NCBI GenBank assembly: GCA_937934655.1
Contig: CALGZB010000070.1
Span: 1 to 64,000, forward strand
Length of the DNA: 64,000 nucleotides
From: an uncultured Acidimicrobiales bacterium
GTDB lineage: Bacteria; Actinomycetota; Acidimicrobiia; Acidimicrobiales; SHLQ01
Direction of reading: 5' to 3'
Shown: one piece after another, positions 30,282 to 40,026 of the stretch
How positions within the stretch are numbered: the first letter of the stretch is position 1
Layout of the letters: every line of letters starts with the position of its first letter
Made by a program: the position numbers and the translations under genes
The notes under the pieces: model-generated
Seen by the model: only the letters and a program-made list of their open reading frames with translations
Databases searched by the model: none
What the model was told of the DNA's origin: nothing

Positions 30282-32579
30282 ATGAAGCAACGATTTCGCC
30301 CTCAGCACCTCGTCATCGCCATTGGCGTAGGAATTGCGATCTTTACGGTCGGATCAGGCATCGTCCCGATCTTCACCGAGTTCCACGATGACTCGCTTAT
30401 TACTCGCGAGGTATTCGAGAACATCCCTACGGCCATCAAGGTCGCTTTCTACACGATCATCCCCGTGATGATCATCTACATGACCGTTCTCTTCGCACAG
30501 CGAATGAAGAACTGGCAGCGAGGCGCTCCCGATAACCGGGCGACCACTTCGGAGAATGCTGGGCGTCGTTTGGGCGATTTCCGGGCAGGCGTCTACATGC
30601 AGACCCTGCTTCGCGATCCAGCCGCTGGCCTCATGCACTCACTCATCTACTTCCCGTTCATCATCTTGATGGCCGTAACCACGGTGCTCGAGGTCAACCA
30701 CCAGGTGCCCGAGGGACTCAAGTTCCTCCATGGCGATATCTACCGGGCCTACGCCCTCATCGGCGATCTCGCCGGAGCCGCCTTTCTGGTCGGCATTGTT
30801 TGGGCGATGGTTCGTCGCTACGGACCTCGTGCAGTTCGTCCATACCGCATCAGCATCAAGACCCGTCCCGAGCACGCCGTGGTTCTCCTTACCTTCTTTG
30901 CAATTGGTGTCACCGGCTTCGGCGCCGAGGCTTTCCGCATTGCTCACCAAGGCGAACTTGCCGGCGGCACGCTCCCCGAATTCGAGCGCTGGTCGATCAT
31001 TGGTTACCCACTGGCCGTGCTCGTCGAACCGCTCGGCAATCTGAGTGGTTGGCATCAGGGCTGGTGGATCGCCCACGTTCTGAGCTTCATCGTGTTCCTC
31101 GCAATCCTGCCGGTCACGATGCTTCGCCACATGTTCACGTCACCGCTCAACATGTACCTCAAGGACCGCGACCGTCCCAAGGGTGCAATGAAGCCCATGG
31201 GCAACCTGATGGAAACCGAGCTCGAAACTTTCGGTGCTTCGACCATCGAAGATTTCACCTGGAAGCAACTTCTCGACACCGACGCCTGCACCATGTGTGG
31301 CCGATGCACCAGCGTCTGCCCAGCGCACCACACCGGCAAGCCACTTGATCCACGTGAGATCGTGCTCAAGACCGGCGAAGTCATGGCCGCTACGGGTAGT
31401 CCACAGGTTTCACCTCCGATTGGCACCGACGCCGAGATCACCGTGCCCTCCAACTGGATGTTCGACCGGGTCACCCCCGAAGAGCTGTGGGCATGCACCA
31501 CCTGTCGGGCCTGCGACGAGATCTGTCCCGTCAACATCGAGATTCTCGACAAGATCCTCGACATGCGCCGCTACCTGTCGCTGATGGAATCCAACTTCCC
31601 GTCGATGCTCGGTAACGCCTACCGGTCCATGGAAAACTCCTCGAACCCCTGGGGAATCAGCCAGACCGAACGCGCCGACTGGGCCGAAGACATCGAGGGC
31701 GTCAGCGTTCTCGACGGCTCCGACCCGCTGGAATCCGAATACCTCTACTGGGTTGGCTGCGCCGGATCCTTCGACGACAAGAACAAAAAGGTCACCCAGT
31801 CGATGGCCAAGCTGCTCAAGCGGGCGGGCATCGACGTGTCGATCCTCGGCCCATCAGAGCTTTGCACCGGCGACTCAGCTCGCCGCTCGGGCAACGAGTA
31901 CCTCTTCCAGATGCTCGCCTCGCAGAACATCGAAACCCTCAACGGCATGGGTGTGAAGAAGATCATCACCCAGTGCCCTCACTGCTTCAACACCCTCGCC
32001 AACGAGTACCCAGAACTCGGCGGCCACTACGAAGTGGTGCACCACACGCAGCTGCTCGAATGGCTCATCGACTCGGGCAAGCTCGACCTCAAGGGTGCGT
32101 CGATCGAAGAACGAGTCGTCTACCACGACAGCTGCTACCTGGGTCGCCACAACGACGTCTACCTCGCACCCCGCAAGGTGCTTGGTTCGCTCGGAGGCAT
32201 TCAGATTGTCGAAGCCGAACGCAACGGTACCGAAGGCATGTGCTGTGGCGCCGGCGGTGCTCGCTTCTGGCTTGAGGAAGACACCGGCAAGCAGATCAAC
32301 ACCGATCGCTCGCAGGAACTTCTGGCCACCGGCGCAACCCGTATCGCGACTGCCTGTCCCTTCTGCTACGTCATGATGGACGATGGCGTGAAGGGCGAAG
32401 GTGTCGATGAAGATCAGGTAAAGGTCGGCGACATCGCCATGCATGTGGTCGAAGCCATCGAAGAGGCCGAGGTTCGTGCCGACGCTGAAATGTTGGCCGA
32501 AGCACAAGCCGCAGCGTCAGCCACGGTAACCAACATGACCGCCACCGATTTGGGCGACACGCCACCAAGCTTCCAATAG
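30282..32579 (+). CDS. Membrane-anchored Fe-S oxidoreductase (heterodisulfide reductase-like, CCG domains)
   Basis: N-terminal TM segments; CTMCGRCTSVCPAHHTGKPLDPR and CTTCRACDEICPVNIEILD ferredoxin motifs; two CCG-type domains (QCPHCFNTLANEYPELGG; HDSCYLGRHN; GMCCGAGGARFW). Confidence 0.9.
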   Translation: MKQRFRPQHLVIAIGVGIAIFTVGSGIVPIFTEFHDDSLITREVFENIPTAIKVAFYTIIPVMIIYMTVLFAQRMKNWQRGAPDNRATTSENAGRRLGDFRAGVYMQTLLRDPAAGLMHSLIYFPFIILMAVTTVLEVNHQVPEGLKFLHGDIYRAYALIGDLAGAAFLVGIVWAMVRRYGPRAVRPYRISIKTRPEHAVVLLTFFAIGVTGFGAEAFRIAHQGELAGGTLPEFERWSIIGYPLAVLVEPLGNLSGWHQGWWIAHVLSFIVFLAILPVTMLRHMFTSPLNMYLKDRDRPKGAMKPMGNLMETELETFGASTIEDFTWKQLLDTDACTMCGRCTSVCPAHHTGKPLDPREIVLKTGEVMAATGSPQVSPPIGTDAEITVPSNWMFDRVTPEELWACTTCRACDEICPVNIEILDKILDMRRYLSLMESNFPSMLGNAYRSMENSSNPWGISQTERADWAEDIEGVSVLDGSDPLESEYLYWVGCAGSFDDKNKKVTQSMAKLLKRAGIDVSILGPSELCTGDSARRSGNEYLFQMLASQNIETLNGMGVKKIITQCPHCFNTLANEYPELGGHYEVVHHTQLLEWLIDSGKLDLKGASIEERVVYHDSCYLGRHNDVYLAPRKVLGSLGGIQIVEAERNGTEGMCCGAGGARFWLEEDTGKQINTDRSQELLATGATRIATACPFCYVMMDDGVKGEGVDEDQVKVGDIAMHVVEAIEEAEVRADAEMLAEAQAAASATVTNMTATDLGDTPPSFQ

Positions 32580-32587
32580 TCCAAAAT

Positions 32588-32635
32588 CTCGTGGCACCAG
32601 CCGACAGTATTTGTCGCTGTGTGTCACGAGTTTTT
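32588..32635 (+). terminator. Intrinsic terminator downstream of Fe-S oxidoreductase
   Basis: CTCGTGGCAC/GTGTCACGAG 10-bp stem (one G-T), inner AGC-GACA/TGTC-GCT, followed by TTTTT. Confidence 0.85.
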
Positions 32636-32640
32636 GCGTT

Positions 32641-33792
32641 TTAGGCGAGCTTCTTCGGGTTCTTCAGCAGTTCGAGCAACGAGTGCGCTGTTGGCAGGTT
32701 GCTCAGACGGTGGTTCTGGAAGCGAGTGATTCGACGCTGCCGGCCGTCGCGGACGCCAGCGATGCCGGCGTTCATGCTCATGACCTTTTTGATCTGGCCA
32801 TCGAGTTTTCCATCGCCAGAGATGAGGTAGCCGCCGATGTGTTCGAGCTGCTCGCGGATGGAACCGACGTCGGAGGCAAGGACAGCACAGCCGGCCGCGG
32901 CGGCCTCGTAGATCACGATTGGCTGCGCATCGGCAACGTCTCGAGTCGGAAGAACAAAGATGTCGATGTCGTTAAACCACTCGCACCGGTCGTGATCATC
33001 AACCGGGTATTCGGCGTGATGAACCCGGTGCGGGTGACGGGCAGTTACTTCGAGAAGAGTTGAGCTGACCTCAAGGTCATCCATACTGCCGGCGATGTGC
33101 AGCTCGATTGCCAAACCGCTGTCGGCGAGTCGAGCGAAGGCTTCGATGACATCGAGTGCGCCGTCTTCGACCGTGAGAGCTCCCAAGAAACCAAGAATGA
33201 TTGGTCGGCTTGTACCGACGTCTGGGGCTTCGTAGCCGGCAAGTTTGGCGACGACATCGTCGGCAAGGAACACACTGTTGTCGACGATCACGACGCGATC
33301 AGGGTCACCCGAATGAGCAGCAAGCTCGGCCATTCGTTGCGACGGGACGACTTCGAGCGCCGGTTGGCAGAGCCTCCGGAAGAGTCGGAGGTGGTTGGTT
33401 GAGGCAGAGAGATAGACATCACTGTGGTGCACGGCCACTACTGGCAGACCAAGCGTGCTGGCCGGAACTGCGCCGAGCGCGCCACGGACTGCGGTGTCGG
33501 AAGGAACCGTTACAAGGAAGGCCCCAGTTCCACTTGAACCGCGCCGGGAGCGACCAAAGAGCGAACGGACCGGAGCGACGGCATCGGAGAGATTGACCTC
33601 GCAAAGATCGACCGCATCGGACCGTTGCAGGTACTGCAACATGGCGTCGGTAGAACCGGCGGCCGTCGATGTGGCGGACGAGAGCGTGGATGACACAACG
33701 ACCCGCGCATACGTGGCTCTTGTCGTTTCCTGCCGCTGCATCACACTGTGATTCAGCTCGTCCCAAGCCATGTTCGTCATCACTACACCCAT
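32641..33792 (-). CDS. Glycosyltransferase, GT4/group 1
   Basis: IILGFLGALTVEDGALDVIEAFARL...IDIFVLPTRDVADAQPIVIYEAAAAGCAVLASDVGSIREQLEH. Confidence 0.8.
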   Translation of the reverse strand: MGVVMTNMAWDELNHSVMQRQETTRATYARVVVSSTLSSATSTAAGSTDAMLQYLQRSDAVDLCEVNLSDAVAPVRSLFGRSRRGSSGTGAFLVTVPSDTAVRGALGAVPASTLGLPVVAVHHSDVYLSASTNHLRLFRRLCQPALEVVPSQRMAELAAHSGDPDRVVIVDNSVFLADDVVAKLAGYEAPDVGTSRPIILGFLGALTVEDGALDVIEAFARLADSGLAIELHIAGSMDDLEVSSTLLEVTARHPHRVHHAEYPVDDHDRCEWFNDIDIFVLPTRDVADAQPIVIYEAAAAGCAVLASDVGSIREQLEHIGGYLISGDGKLDGQIKKVMSMNAGIAGVRDGRQRRITRFQNHRLSNLPTAHSLLELLKNPKKLA

Positions 33793-33976
33793 CGGCGAAT
33801 GACGTTCGTCGATGAGGATTCAGACCGACATTTGTCGAGATGGGCGGAAGAGTGGACCTGAAACGGAGCTATAACTCGTCGGGGCAGTCGTCCTTCCTAA
33901 GTTTCGGTCCGAGTAGGCCGATTGGACTACGACCCTGCGACACCGAATCCGCCGTCGCGCATACTTAAAGGCCCTT

Positions 33977-35545
33977 GTGCACGTAGCTAGTCCGCGAATT
34001 CTCGAACCAGTTGAGGTTGATAACGACGCTTCGTCGGACTTGTACGAAGGCTTTCTACCTCCGCGCCGAGTCAGTCTCTTGAATTCTTGGCTCTCTCTTG
34101 CGGCAATAGCTACTGCCATGACTGTCGTTGCCTCATTGCTTCGGCCTGCCTCCTCACTTGGCCTCGGAATAACAATGATCCCTTACGTTTCAAGCGTTTT
34201 GGCGAACGCTCGGGTCGTTCTACTCCTTTCGAAGCACGTCCGCACTCCCGATTTAGGAGCGCTCAACCCGTACTCAATCGTGGTATGCATCGTGTGCACG
34301 ATCTACGTGGCGAGACCCCTCTTTATACTCCGTTCGGGAATCCTAGGCTCGGCCGGCACGAGTGAGCAGTCTCTCGCCGGTATGGAAACTGCAATGGCAA
34401 ACGCGCTTGCGTCCACTTCATTGGCAATATCCGTGCTTTCCACTGGTCTCGTAGCCGGAGTTCTATCTGCTTCAAGTTCGTCAAACGGGCGCAACGTCAC
34501 TACCCGGGCCCGGCCCCGTGGCGACAAAAGCATCGGGATACTTGGACTAATCGCGACCTTTCTTCTTGTCCTGGTACTCCGAACCATCTTTGATTCAGAA
34601 CGAGGATTCTTCGGAGCACTTACCGCTCGGCAACTGACATTCGAAGCCAAAATGCACCTGCTTTGGGCAGCTGAATACCTCCGCCTTGCAGTCATAGCCC
34701 TTATTGGTGCGCGCAGGTCCGCTGGCTCAAAGGTGGGAACACCCATCAAAGCTCTGTACGGCGCAACAATATGTCTCGACTTCCTATCGGGTTCCCGCAC
34801 CGAACTCCTGCTCAACAACCTGCTGCTTTGCGCAGCTGTCCTCCTCGTTACTTCGGTACGGTCAAATCGCCTGCAACAACGTGACATGATTCGATTTGCG
34901 GGAGTCCTTGCTGCGCTGTGTTTCTTCGTAGGGTTTGTTGCACTGCGCCAATACGTACGTGACGAACGAGGTCAGTTTGATGCTTCTGCAGTCGTGACTT
35001 CTGTGATCCGAATGGATGAGTACATTCTTGACTCAGACGAAGCTGCGGGATTCGACTATCTCGTTCAGATCCAAGGCGAATTCCCACGCTCGCACCAGTA
35101 CCGCGGACTTAGTGGAGTCGCTTCGATCGCCGCCGCCCCAATCCCATCCGCGATTTTTCCAGGCAAGCCTGACAGGGCATCAGTTGCCCTAACAGCAGTA
35201 CTTGCCCCCGATCGCGTGAAACAAAACGCCAACATCGCCGTCTCTGGATTCGCTGACTTGTATTCGATAGGAGGACTGGCATCGCTCTTACTAGGCAGCG
35301 CAATTGTCGGAACCTTGCTCGGCTTCTGTATGCGGTTTGCCAGAAATTTCAGTGCACCGTATGTCCGGGTCATCGTTGCCTATGCAGTAGCTCTCTCCAT
35401 GATGGACGCAATTCGTTCCGATATTTTCTCAGCCGCTCTTACCCCAGCGAGGCTGGTTTTGGTTTGGGTGGCACTCAAGACGGTCCTACTAATTAGTCGT
35501 GGGGTGGAACCCGTACCTTCGGACATCCCCGGACCCACCGTCTAG
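33977..35545 (+). CDS. Polytopic membrane protein, O-antigen polymerase (Wzy)-like
   Basis: Many hydrophobic segments; GSRTELLLNNLLL...; position in polysaccharide cluster; GTG start. Confidence 0.55.
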   Translation: MHVASPRILEPVEVDNDASSDLYEGFLPPRRVSLLNSWLSLAAIATAMTVVASLLRPASSLGLGITMIPYVSSVLANARVVLLLSKHVRTPDLGALNPYSIVVCIVCTIYVARPLFILRSGILGSAGTSEQSLAGMETAMANALASTSLAISVLSTGLVAGVLSASSSSNGRNVTTRARPRGDKSIGILGLIATFLLVLVLRTIFDSERGFFGALTARQLTFEAKMHLLWAAEYLRLAVIALIGARRSAGSKVGTPIKALYGATICLDFLSGSRTELLLNNLLLCAAVLLVTSVRSNRLQQRDMIRFAGVLAALCFFVGFVALRQYVRDERGQFDASAVVTSVIRMDEYILDSDEAAGFDYLVQIQGEFPRSHQYRGLSGVASIAAAPIPSAIFPGKPDRASVALTAVLAPDRVKQNANIAVSGFADLYSIGGLASLLLGSAIVGTLLGFCMRFARNFSAPYVRVIVAYAVALSMMDAIRSDIFSAALTPARLVLVWVALKTVLLISRGVEPVPSDIPGPTV

Positions 35546-35693
35546 TTCCCTTAGGCCATCCTCGTAGTCAATCCATTGTCTTGAGATTTGCTGCATCGCA
35601 GACCGACGCGCCGATATGCCTGACCAGGGATCAGGGCGGAGGTTTTATGGGCAAAAAGACTCATGACATGGGCCTTTAGGCCGATCGGTACTG

Positions 35694-36689
35694 ATGCCAA
35701 TGATTCAGTTACCGGCAACACCGTTGAATAAGGACGCCCGCATCTTTGTTGCAGGCCACGGTGGTCTTGTCGGCTCCGCGATCCTCAGAAATCTCAAGGG
35801 TCGTGGCTACCACAACATCCTCGTCGCGACGCGAAATGAACTGGACCTGAGGGATCAGGCAGCAGTGAATGAGTGGTTCGAGAAACACGAGCCGGAATTC
35901 GTATTCCTGGTCGCCGGAACCGTTGGCGGAATTCTCGCTAACTCCACTCGGCCAGCCGAGTTCCTCTACGACAACATGATGATTCACGGAACTGTGGTTC
36001 ACGCCGCGTACCAAACTGGCGTGCAAAAACTGCTTTACCTTGGCAGCTCGTGCATCTACCCACGAAACGCTCCACAACCAATCTCCGAGGACTCGCTATT
36101 AACCGGCCCCCTCGAGCCAACGAACGAGGGGTATGCGCTGGCCAAGATCTCGGGGATCAAGTTGTGCGACTACTACCGGGAACAATACGGATGTGACTTC
36201 ATCTCCGCGATGCCCACGAATCTCTACGGGCCATTTGACAACTTTGACCTCCAGTCAAGTCATGTGTTGCCGGCGCTAATCCGGAAGTTCCACGAAGCAA
36301 AACTCACCGGCGATGCGGTCGAGATCTGGGGAACCGGCGCCGCTGAACGAGAGTTCCTCTTTGTCGATGACCTAGCCGACTGTTGTCACTTCCTCATGGA
36401 GAACTACTCCGAAGCTGGCCACATCAACGTTGGCACTGGAGTGGATCTAAGTATCAAAGACTTGGCACTGCTCATCCGGTCGGTCGTCTTCCCCGAGGCT
36501 GACCTGGTGTTTGACGACACCAAACCAGACGGCATGCCGAAAAAGGTCCTCAACGTAGACAAGTTGACCGAACGAGGATGGAGAGCATCCGTGGAACTCC
36601 AAAGCGGCATTGAGCGCACCTATAGCTGGTTTGTCGAAAACCAGACTTCCATTCGCAAGACCCACGAACAGGAACACGACTATGCGTAA
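35694..36689 (+). CDS. fcl: GDP-L-fucose synthase
   Basis: [23 protein letters not shown]..., [61 protein letters not shown]. Confidence 0.95.
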   Translation: MPMIQLPATPLNKDARIFVAGHGGLVGSAILRNLKGRGYHNILVATRNELDLRDQAAVNEWFEKHEPEFVFLVAGTVGGILANSTRPAEFLYDNMMIHGTVVHAAYQTGVQKLLYLGSSCIYPRNAPQPISEDSLLTGPLEPTNEGYALAKISGIKLCDYYREQYGCDFISAMPTNLYGPFDNFDLQSSHVLPALIRKFHEAKLTGDAVEIWGTGAAEREFLFVDDLADCCHFLMENYSEAGHINVGTGVDLSIKDLALLIRSVVFPEADLVFDDTKPDGMPKKVLNVDKLTERGWRASVELQSGIERTYSWFVENQTSIRKTHEQEHDYA

Positions 36690-37704
36690 GGCGATTGTTA
36701 CCGGCGCCGCTGGCCAAGACGGCTCATACTTGTGTGAGCTACTGCTGGACAAGGGCTACGAAGTCCACGGGATAGTCCGACGAACTTCTTCCGGCGGCGA
36801 AACACGGCTGACCCATCTTGAACACGACCCCAATGCCTCGGGCCGGTTCTTCCTTCATCATGGCGATCAGCTCGATACGGGTCGCCTGGTTCAACTCTTG
36901 TCCAAGGTAGAACCAGACGAGTTTTATAACCTTGCTGCCCAGAGTCACGTTCGGGTTTCCTTCGAGATACCCGAATCAACCGTCGACGTTACTGGTGTCG
37001 CTCCTCTCCGTGCTTTAGAGAGCATCCGACTACTCGGGCTCGAAACCCGCTTCTATCAGGCGTCATCTTCCGAAATGTTCGGATCCACGAACCCTCCACA
37101 GAACGAACTCAGCCCGCTTCATCCACGGAGTCCGTACGCGTGCGCCAAGGTGCTAGCTCACCACTTGACGGTCAACTACCGGGAGTCTTATGGACTGCAC
37201 GCAGTCAGCGGAATTCTCTTTAACCATGAGAGTCCGCGCCGCGGAGAGAACTTTGTGACTCGAAAGATCACGAAGGCCGTCTCGGCAATTGTCCGCGGTG
37301 AACAACAGCACCTCTTCCTTGGCAACCTCGATGCCAAGCGAGACTGGGGATTTGCTGGAGACTACGTCGAAGCGATGTGGCGGATGCTCCAGGCAGACAG
37401 CCCTGACGATTTCGTCGTAGCAACCGGAGAAGCGTTTTCGGTGCAACAATTTTGCGACCTTGCGTTCGGACATGTGGGACTCAAGTGGCAGGACTACGTC
37501 CGTTATGACGCCCGGTTCGAACGACCGGCAGAAGTTGATCACCTGCTGGGTGATGCATCCAAGGCGAAAGCAATCTTGGACTGGACCCCCACTGTTTCGT
37601 TTGAGGAACTTGTTACCCGAATGGTCGATGCCGACCTCCAATCATCAGACAAATCCGTGGTGGATCTGACGACCGAGCACAACGATGCGCATTCTCATTC
37701 ATGA
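36682..37704 (+). CDS. gmd: GDP-mannose 4,6-dehydratase
   Basis: [35 protein letters not shown]...[11 protein letters not shown]...[14 protein letters not shown]; start MRKAIV overlaps fcl stop. Confidence 0.95.
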   Translation: MRKAIVTGAAGQDGSYLCELLLDKGYEVHGIVRRTSSGGETRLTHLEHDPNASGRFFLHHGDQLDTGRLVQLLSKVEPDEFYNLAAQSHVRVSFEIPESTVDVTGVAPLRALESIRLLGLETRFYQASSSEMFGSTNPPQNELSPLHPRSPYACAKVLAHHLTVNYRESYGLHAVSGILFNHESPRRGENFVTRKITKAVSAIVRGEQQHLFLGNLDAKRDWGFAGDYVEAMWRMLQADSPDDFVVATGEAFSVQQFCDLAFGHVGLKWQDYVRYDARFERPAEVDHLLGDASKAKAILDWTPTVSFEELVTRMVDADLQSSDKSVVDLTTEHNDAHSHS

Positions 37705-38917
37705 CTTTGGGGCCTACCCATTCTCAGTACAACTCAGTCGAGAGCTAGCTACCCGTGGCCACGAAGTTCTCTACGTATACTTTGACGAGAGCTCGAGCGT
37801 TCGCGGCGAAGTTGCTCGACGAAAGGACGATCCGGCTGGATTCGCCACCGTCGGAATCGGTCGAGACGATAAATCCAGACGGTCATCGTTCGCGAAGCGA
37901 CTACTGCACGACTTCGACTATGCATTGCATCTGACGGCCGAAGCGCGCACCTTTTCACCCGATGTGGTTGTATCCGCAGACTGCCCCCTGATCAGCCAGA
38001 AAGCCCTCCAGGCATTCGCGTCTCGATCGAATGCGAAGTTCGTCTTTTGGTTACAAGATCTTTTCGGCATTGCGATAGAGGCTGTTGTTGGCAGGAAACA
38101 CCCCAAACTCTCAAAGCTTGTTGCGGCTCCGTTCAAGCTCCTCGAACACCACGTCCTAAAGGCGAGCGACCAGGTGCTCGCCATCTCGCCAGCTTTCCAG
38201 GACTACGTCGAGTCGGTCACCCACGAGGACTCTTCAACCGTCCTCTTCCCAAACTGGGCTCCCCTGAACAGCGTCCCAAACCACCCAGAAGTGCCTGACC
38301 AGCTCGGACTGCCGAAGAGCAAACGCATCCTCTATTCAGGAACGCTCGGGCTCAAGCACAACCCAGATTTTCTTGCAGAGCTAGCAACAGCTGTCGGCCG
38401 GGACAATGCTCACGTTGTCGTGGTGAGCGAAGGACCTGGACGCGATCGGTTGGAGCAACTGAAGGCCGAGGGTTCGATCGAGAACCTTTTCTTGCTGGAC
38501 TTCCAACCATTTGAAGATGTGCCGTCAGTTCTCGGGTCGGCTGACGTACTCGTCGCCTTACTCACCGCAGATGCCTCGGCATTCTCTGTGCCCTCAAAGA
38601 TTCTCGGCTACCTGGCAGCTGGTCGCCCGGTGTTAGCCCTCATGCCTTTAGACAACTACTCAGCAGAAATCGTAAAGGATGCCGGCGCAGGGATCGTCGT
38701 CCACCCCGCCGATCACCGTGAAGCAATCAACGAAGTTAAAGCACTTCTTCAGAGTTCTCAGAAGTCAAAGCAGCTCGGCGAGAATGCTCGAAACTATGCC
38801 GAGTCCGAATTCAACATCGCAACGATTGCCGACCGTTTCGAAGAGGCTTGCGGCATCGAGGCATCCATCAACCTGAACGAAACGATCGCGAGCCCAACGG
38901 TGGGTGCAGCGCTATGA
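37685..38917 (+). CDS. Glycosyltransferase GT4 (WbuB-like)
   Basis: [27 protein letters not shown]...[20 protein letters not shown]...[16 protein letters not shown]. Confidence 0.85.
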   Translation: MRILIHDFGAYPFSVQLSRELATRGHEVLYVYFDESSSVRGEVARRKDDPAGFATVGIGRDDKSRRSSFAKRLLHDFDYALHLTAEARTFSPDVVVSADCPLISQKALQAFASRSNAKFVFWLQDLFGIAIEAVVGRKHPKLSKLVAAPFKLLEHHVLKASDQVLAISPAFQDYVESVTHEDSSTVLFPNWAPLNSVPNHPEVPDQLGLPKSKRILYSGTLGLKHNPDFLAELATAVGRDNAHVVVVSEGPGRDRLEQLKAEGSIENLFLLDFQPFEDVPSVLGSADVLVALLTADASAFSVPSKILGYLAAGRPVLALMPLDNYSAEIVKDAGAGIVVHPADHREAINEVKALLQSSQKSKQLGENARNYAESEFNIATIADRFEEACGIEASINLNETIASPTVGAAL

Positions 38918-40026
38918 GGCTCGTCTTCAACGCCATTCAACTCCGACCCCGGATGGCCGGAGTACGAACCCTCGCTGGCGGACTATTGCAAGGAATTCAA
39001 AATGCTGCAGGAGAGTCGAAGAACGAACTCGAACTAATCGTCGTAACAACGGCTCTTGGCCAAGACGCTCTTGAACAGGCGGGAGTCGATATCGGCCAAC
39101 TCTCCCGAAATCACAGACTCGTTCTTCTTCCCTCTTGGTGCGCCCGTTCGGGCGCTGCCCTAATGACAACGATCGTGGTTCTACCAATCATCAGCGCCTG
39201 GTTTCGAGCGACTGCGATTCTTAGTTACGACTACATGTCACCGATCTTCAGCACGGCGAAACGGATCACCGTCGTGACCGACCTTCGCCTGCAAGAACTA
39301 CGGAAGATCAAGCTCCGCCCGTTCCCCGTTCTCATACGGTCAATATGCAACCTCGCAAACAGCAGATTTGCTGACTCCGTCATCGCCATCTCTGAACACT
39401 CTGCAGCCGAGTTCACGTCGGTCTACGGAAATCATGGTGGGAACGTCGCTGCAATTCCGCTCGGCGTCCATCCCAAGGAGCGCCGAACAGTTTCACCTTC
39501 GCCAGGCCAGATCGCCACGATTGGCACGACACATTTGCACAAGCGTTTCGCCACCCTTGTGCAAGCGGCAGCAATTCTGGCGGAGCGGGGACTCGTCTTC
39601 CAGGTCCATCACTACGGTTTCGATGGCGATCAGGATTCTGAGCTGAAGAGACTTGTTGTCGACGAAGGGCTTGAAGGCCAGTTCCACTTTCACGGACATG
39701 TCGACGCCAAAACACTCGATCTCGCTCTTCAGTCCGCCTCTATCTACGTGGCCACGAGCGAATACGAGGGCTTTGGTCTGACACCTGCCGAGGCAGCATC
39801 TCACGGAGTAACAGTCGTTGCGTCCGACATTCCAGCCCATCGCGCCGCAGTTCCCTCAGCCGACTTCTTTCCCGTTGGAGACTGCAAAGCCCTTGCAACC
39901 GTTTTGGGCCGCTGTCTGGACAATCAACAACACAGCCCCCCAGAGCGAAGTGCTATCCGAAGCTGGACAAATGTTGGACAAGAATATATCGACCTAATCG
40001 ATTCAACGATGGCGGATGTCTCATGA
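38914..40026 (+). CDS. Glycosyltransferase GT4
   Basis: QIATIGTTHLHKRFATLVQAAAIL...SIYVATSEYEGFGLTPAEAASHGVTVVASDIPAHR; start [13 protein letters not shown] overlap. Confidence 0.85.
   Translation: MRLVFNAIQLRPRMAGVRTLAGGLLQGIQNAAGESKNELELIVVTTALGQDALEQAGVDIGQLSRNHRLVLLPSWCARSGAALMTTIVVLPIISAWFRATAILSYDYMSPIFSTAKRITVVTDLRLQELRKIKLRPFPVLIRSICNLANSRFADSVIAISEHSAAEFTSVYGNHGGNVAAIPLGVHPKERRTVSPSPGQIATIGTTHLHKRFATLVQAAAILAERGLVFQVHHYGFDGDQDSELKRLVVDEGLEGQFHFHGHVDAKTLDLALQSASIYVATSEYEGFGLTPAEAASHGVTVVASDIPAHRAAVPSADFFPVGDCKALATVLGRCLDNQQHSPPERSAIRSWTNVGQEYIDLIDSTMADVS

Noticed and set aside
35620-35690. Possible riboswitch upstream of fcl (small hairpins incl. GGCCTTTAGGCC)
   Set aside because: Could not match to any riboswitch consensus I know; short hairpins are expected by chance in this GC range.
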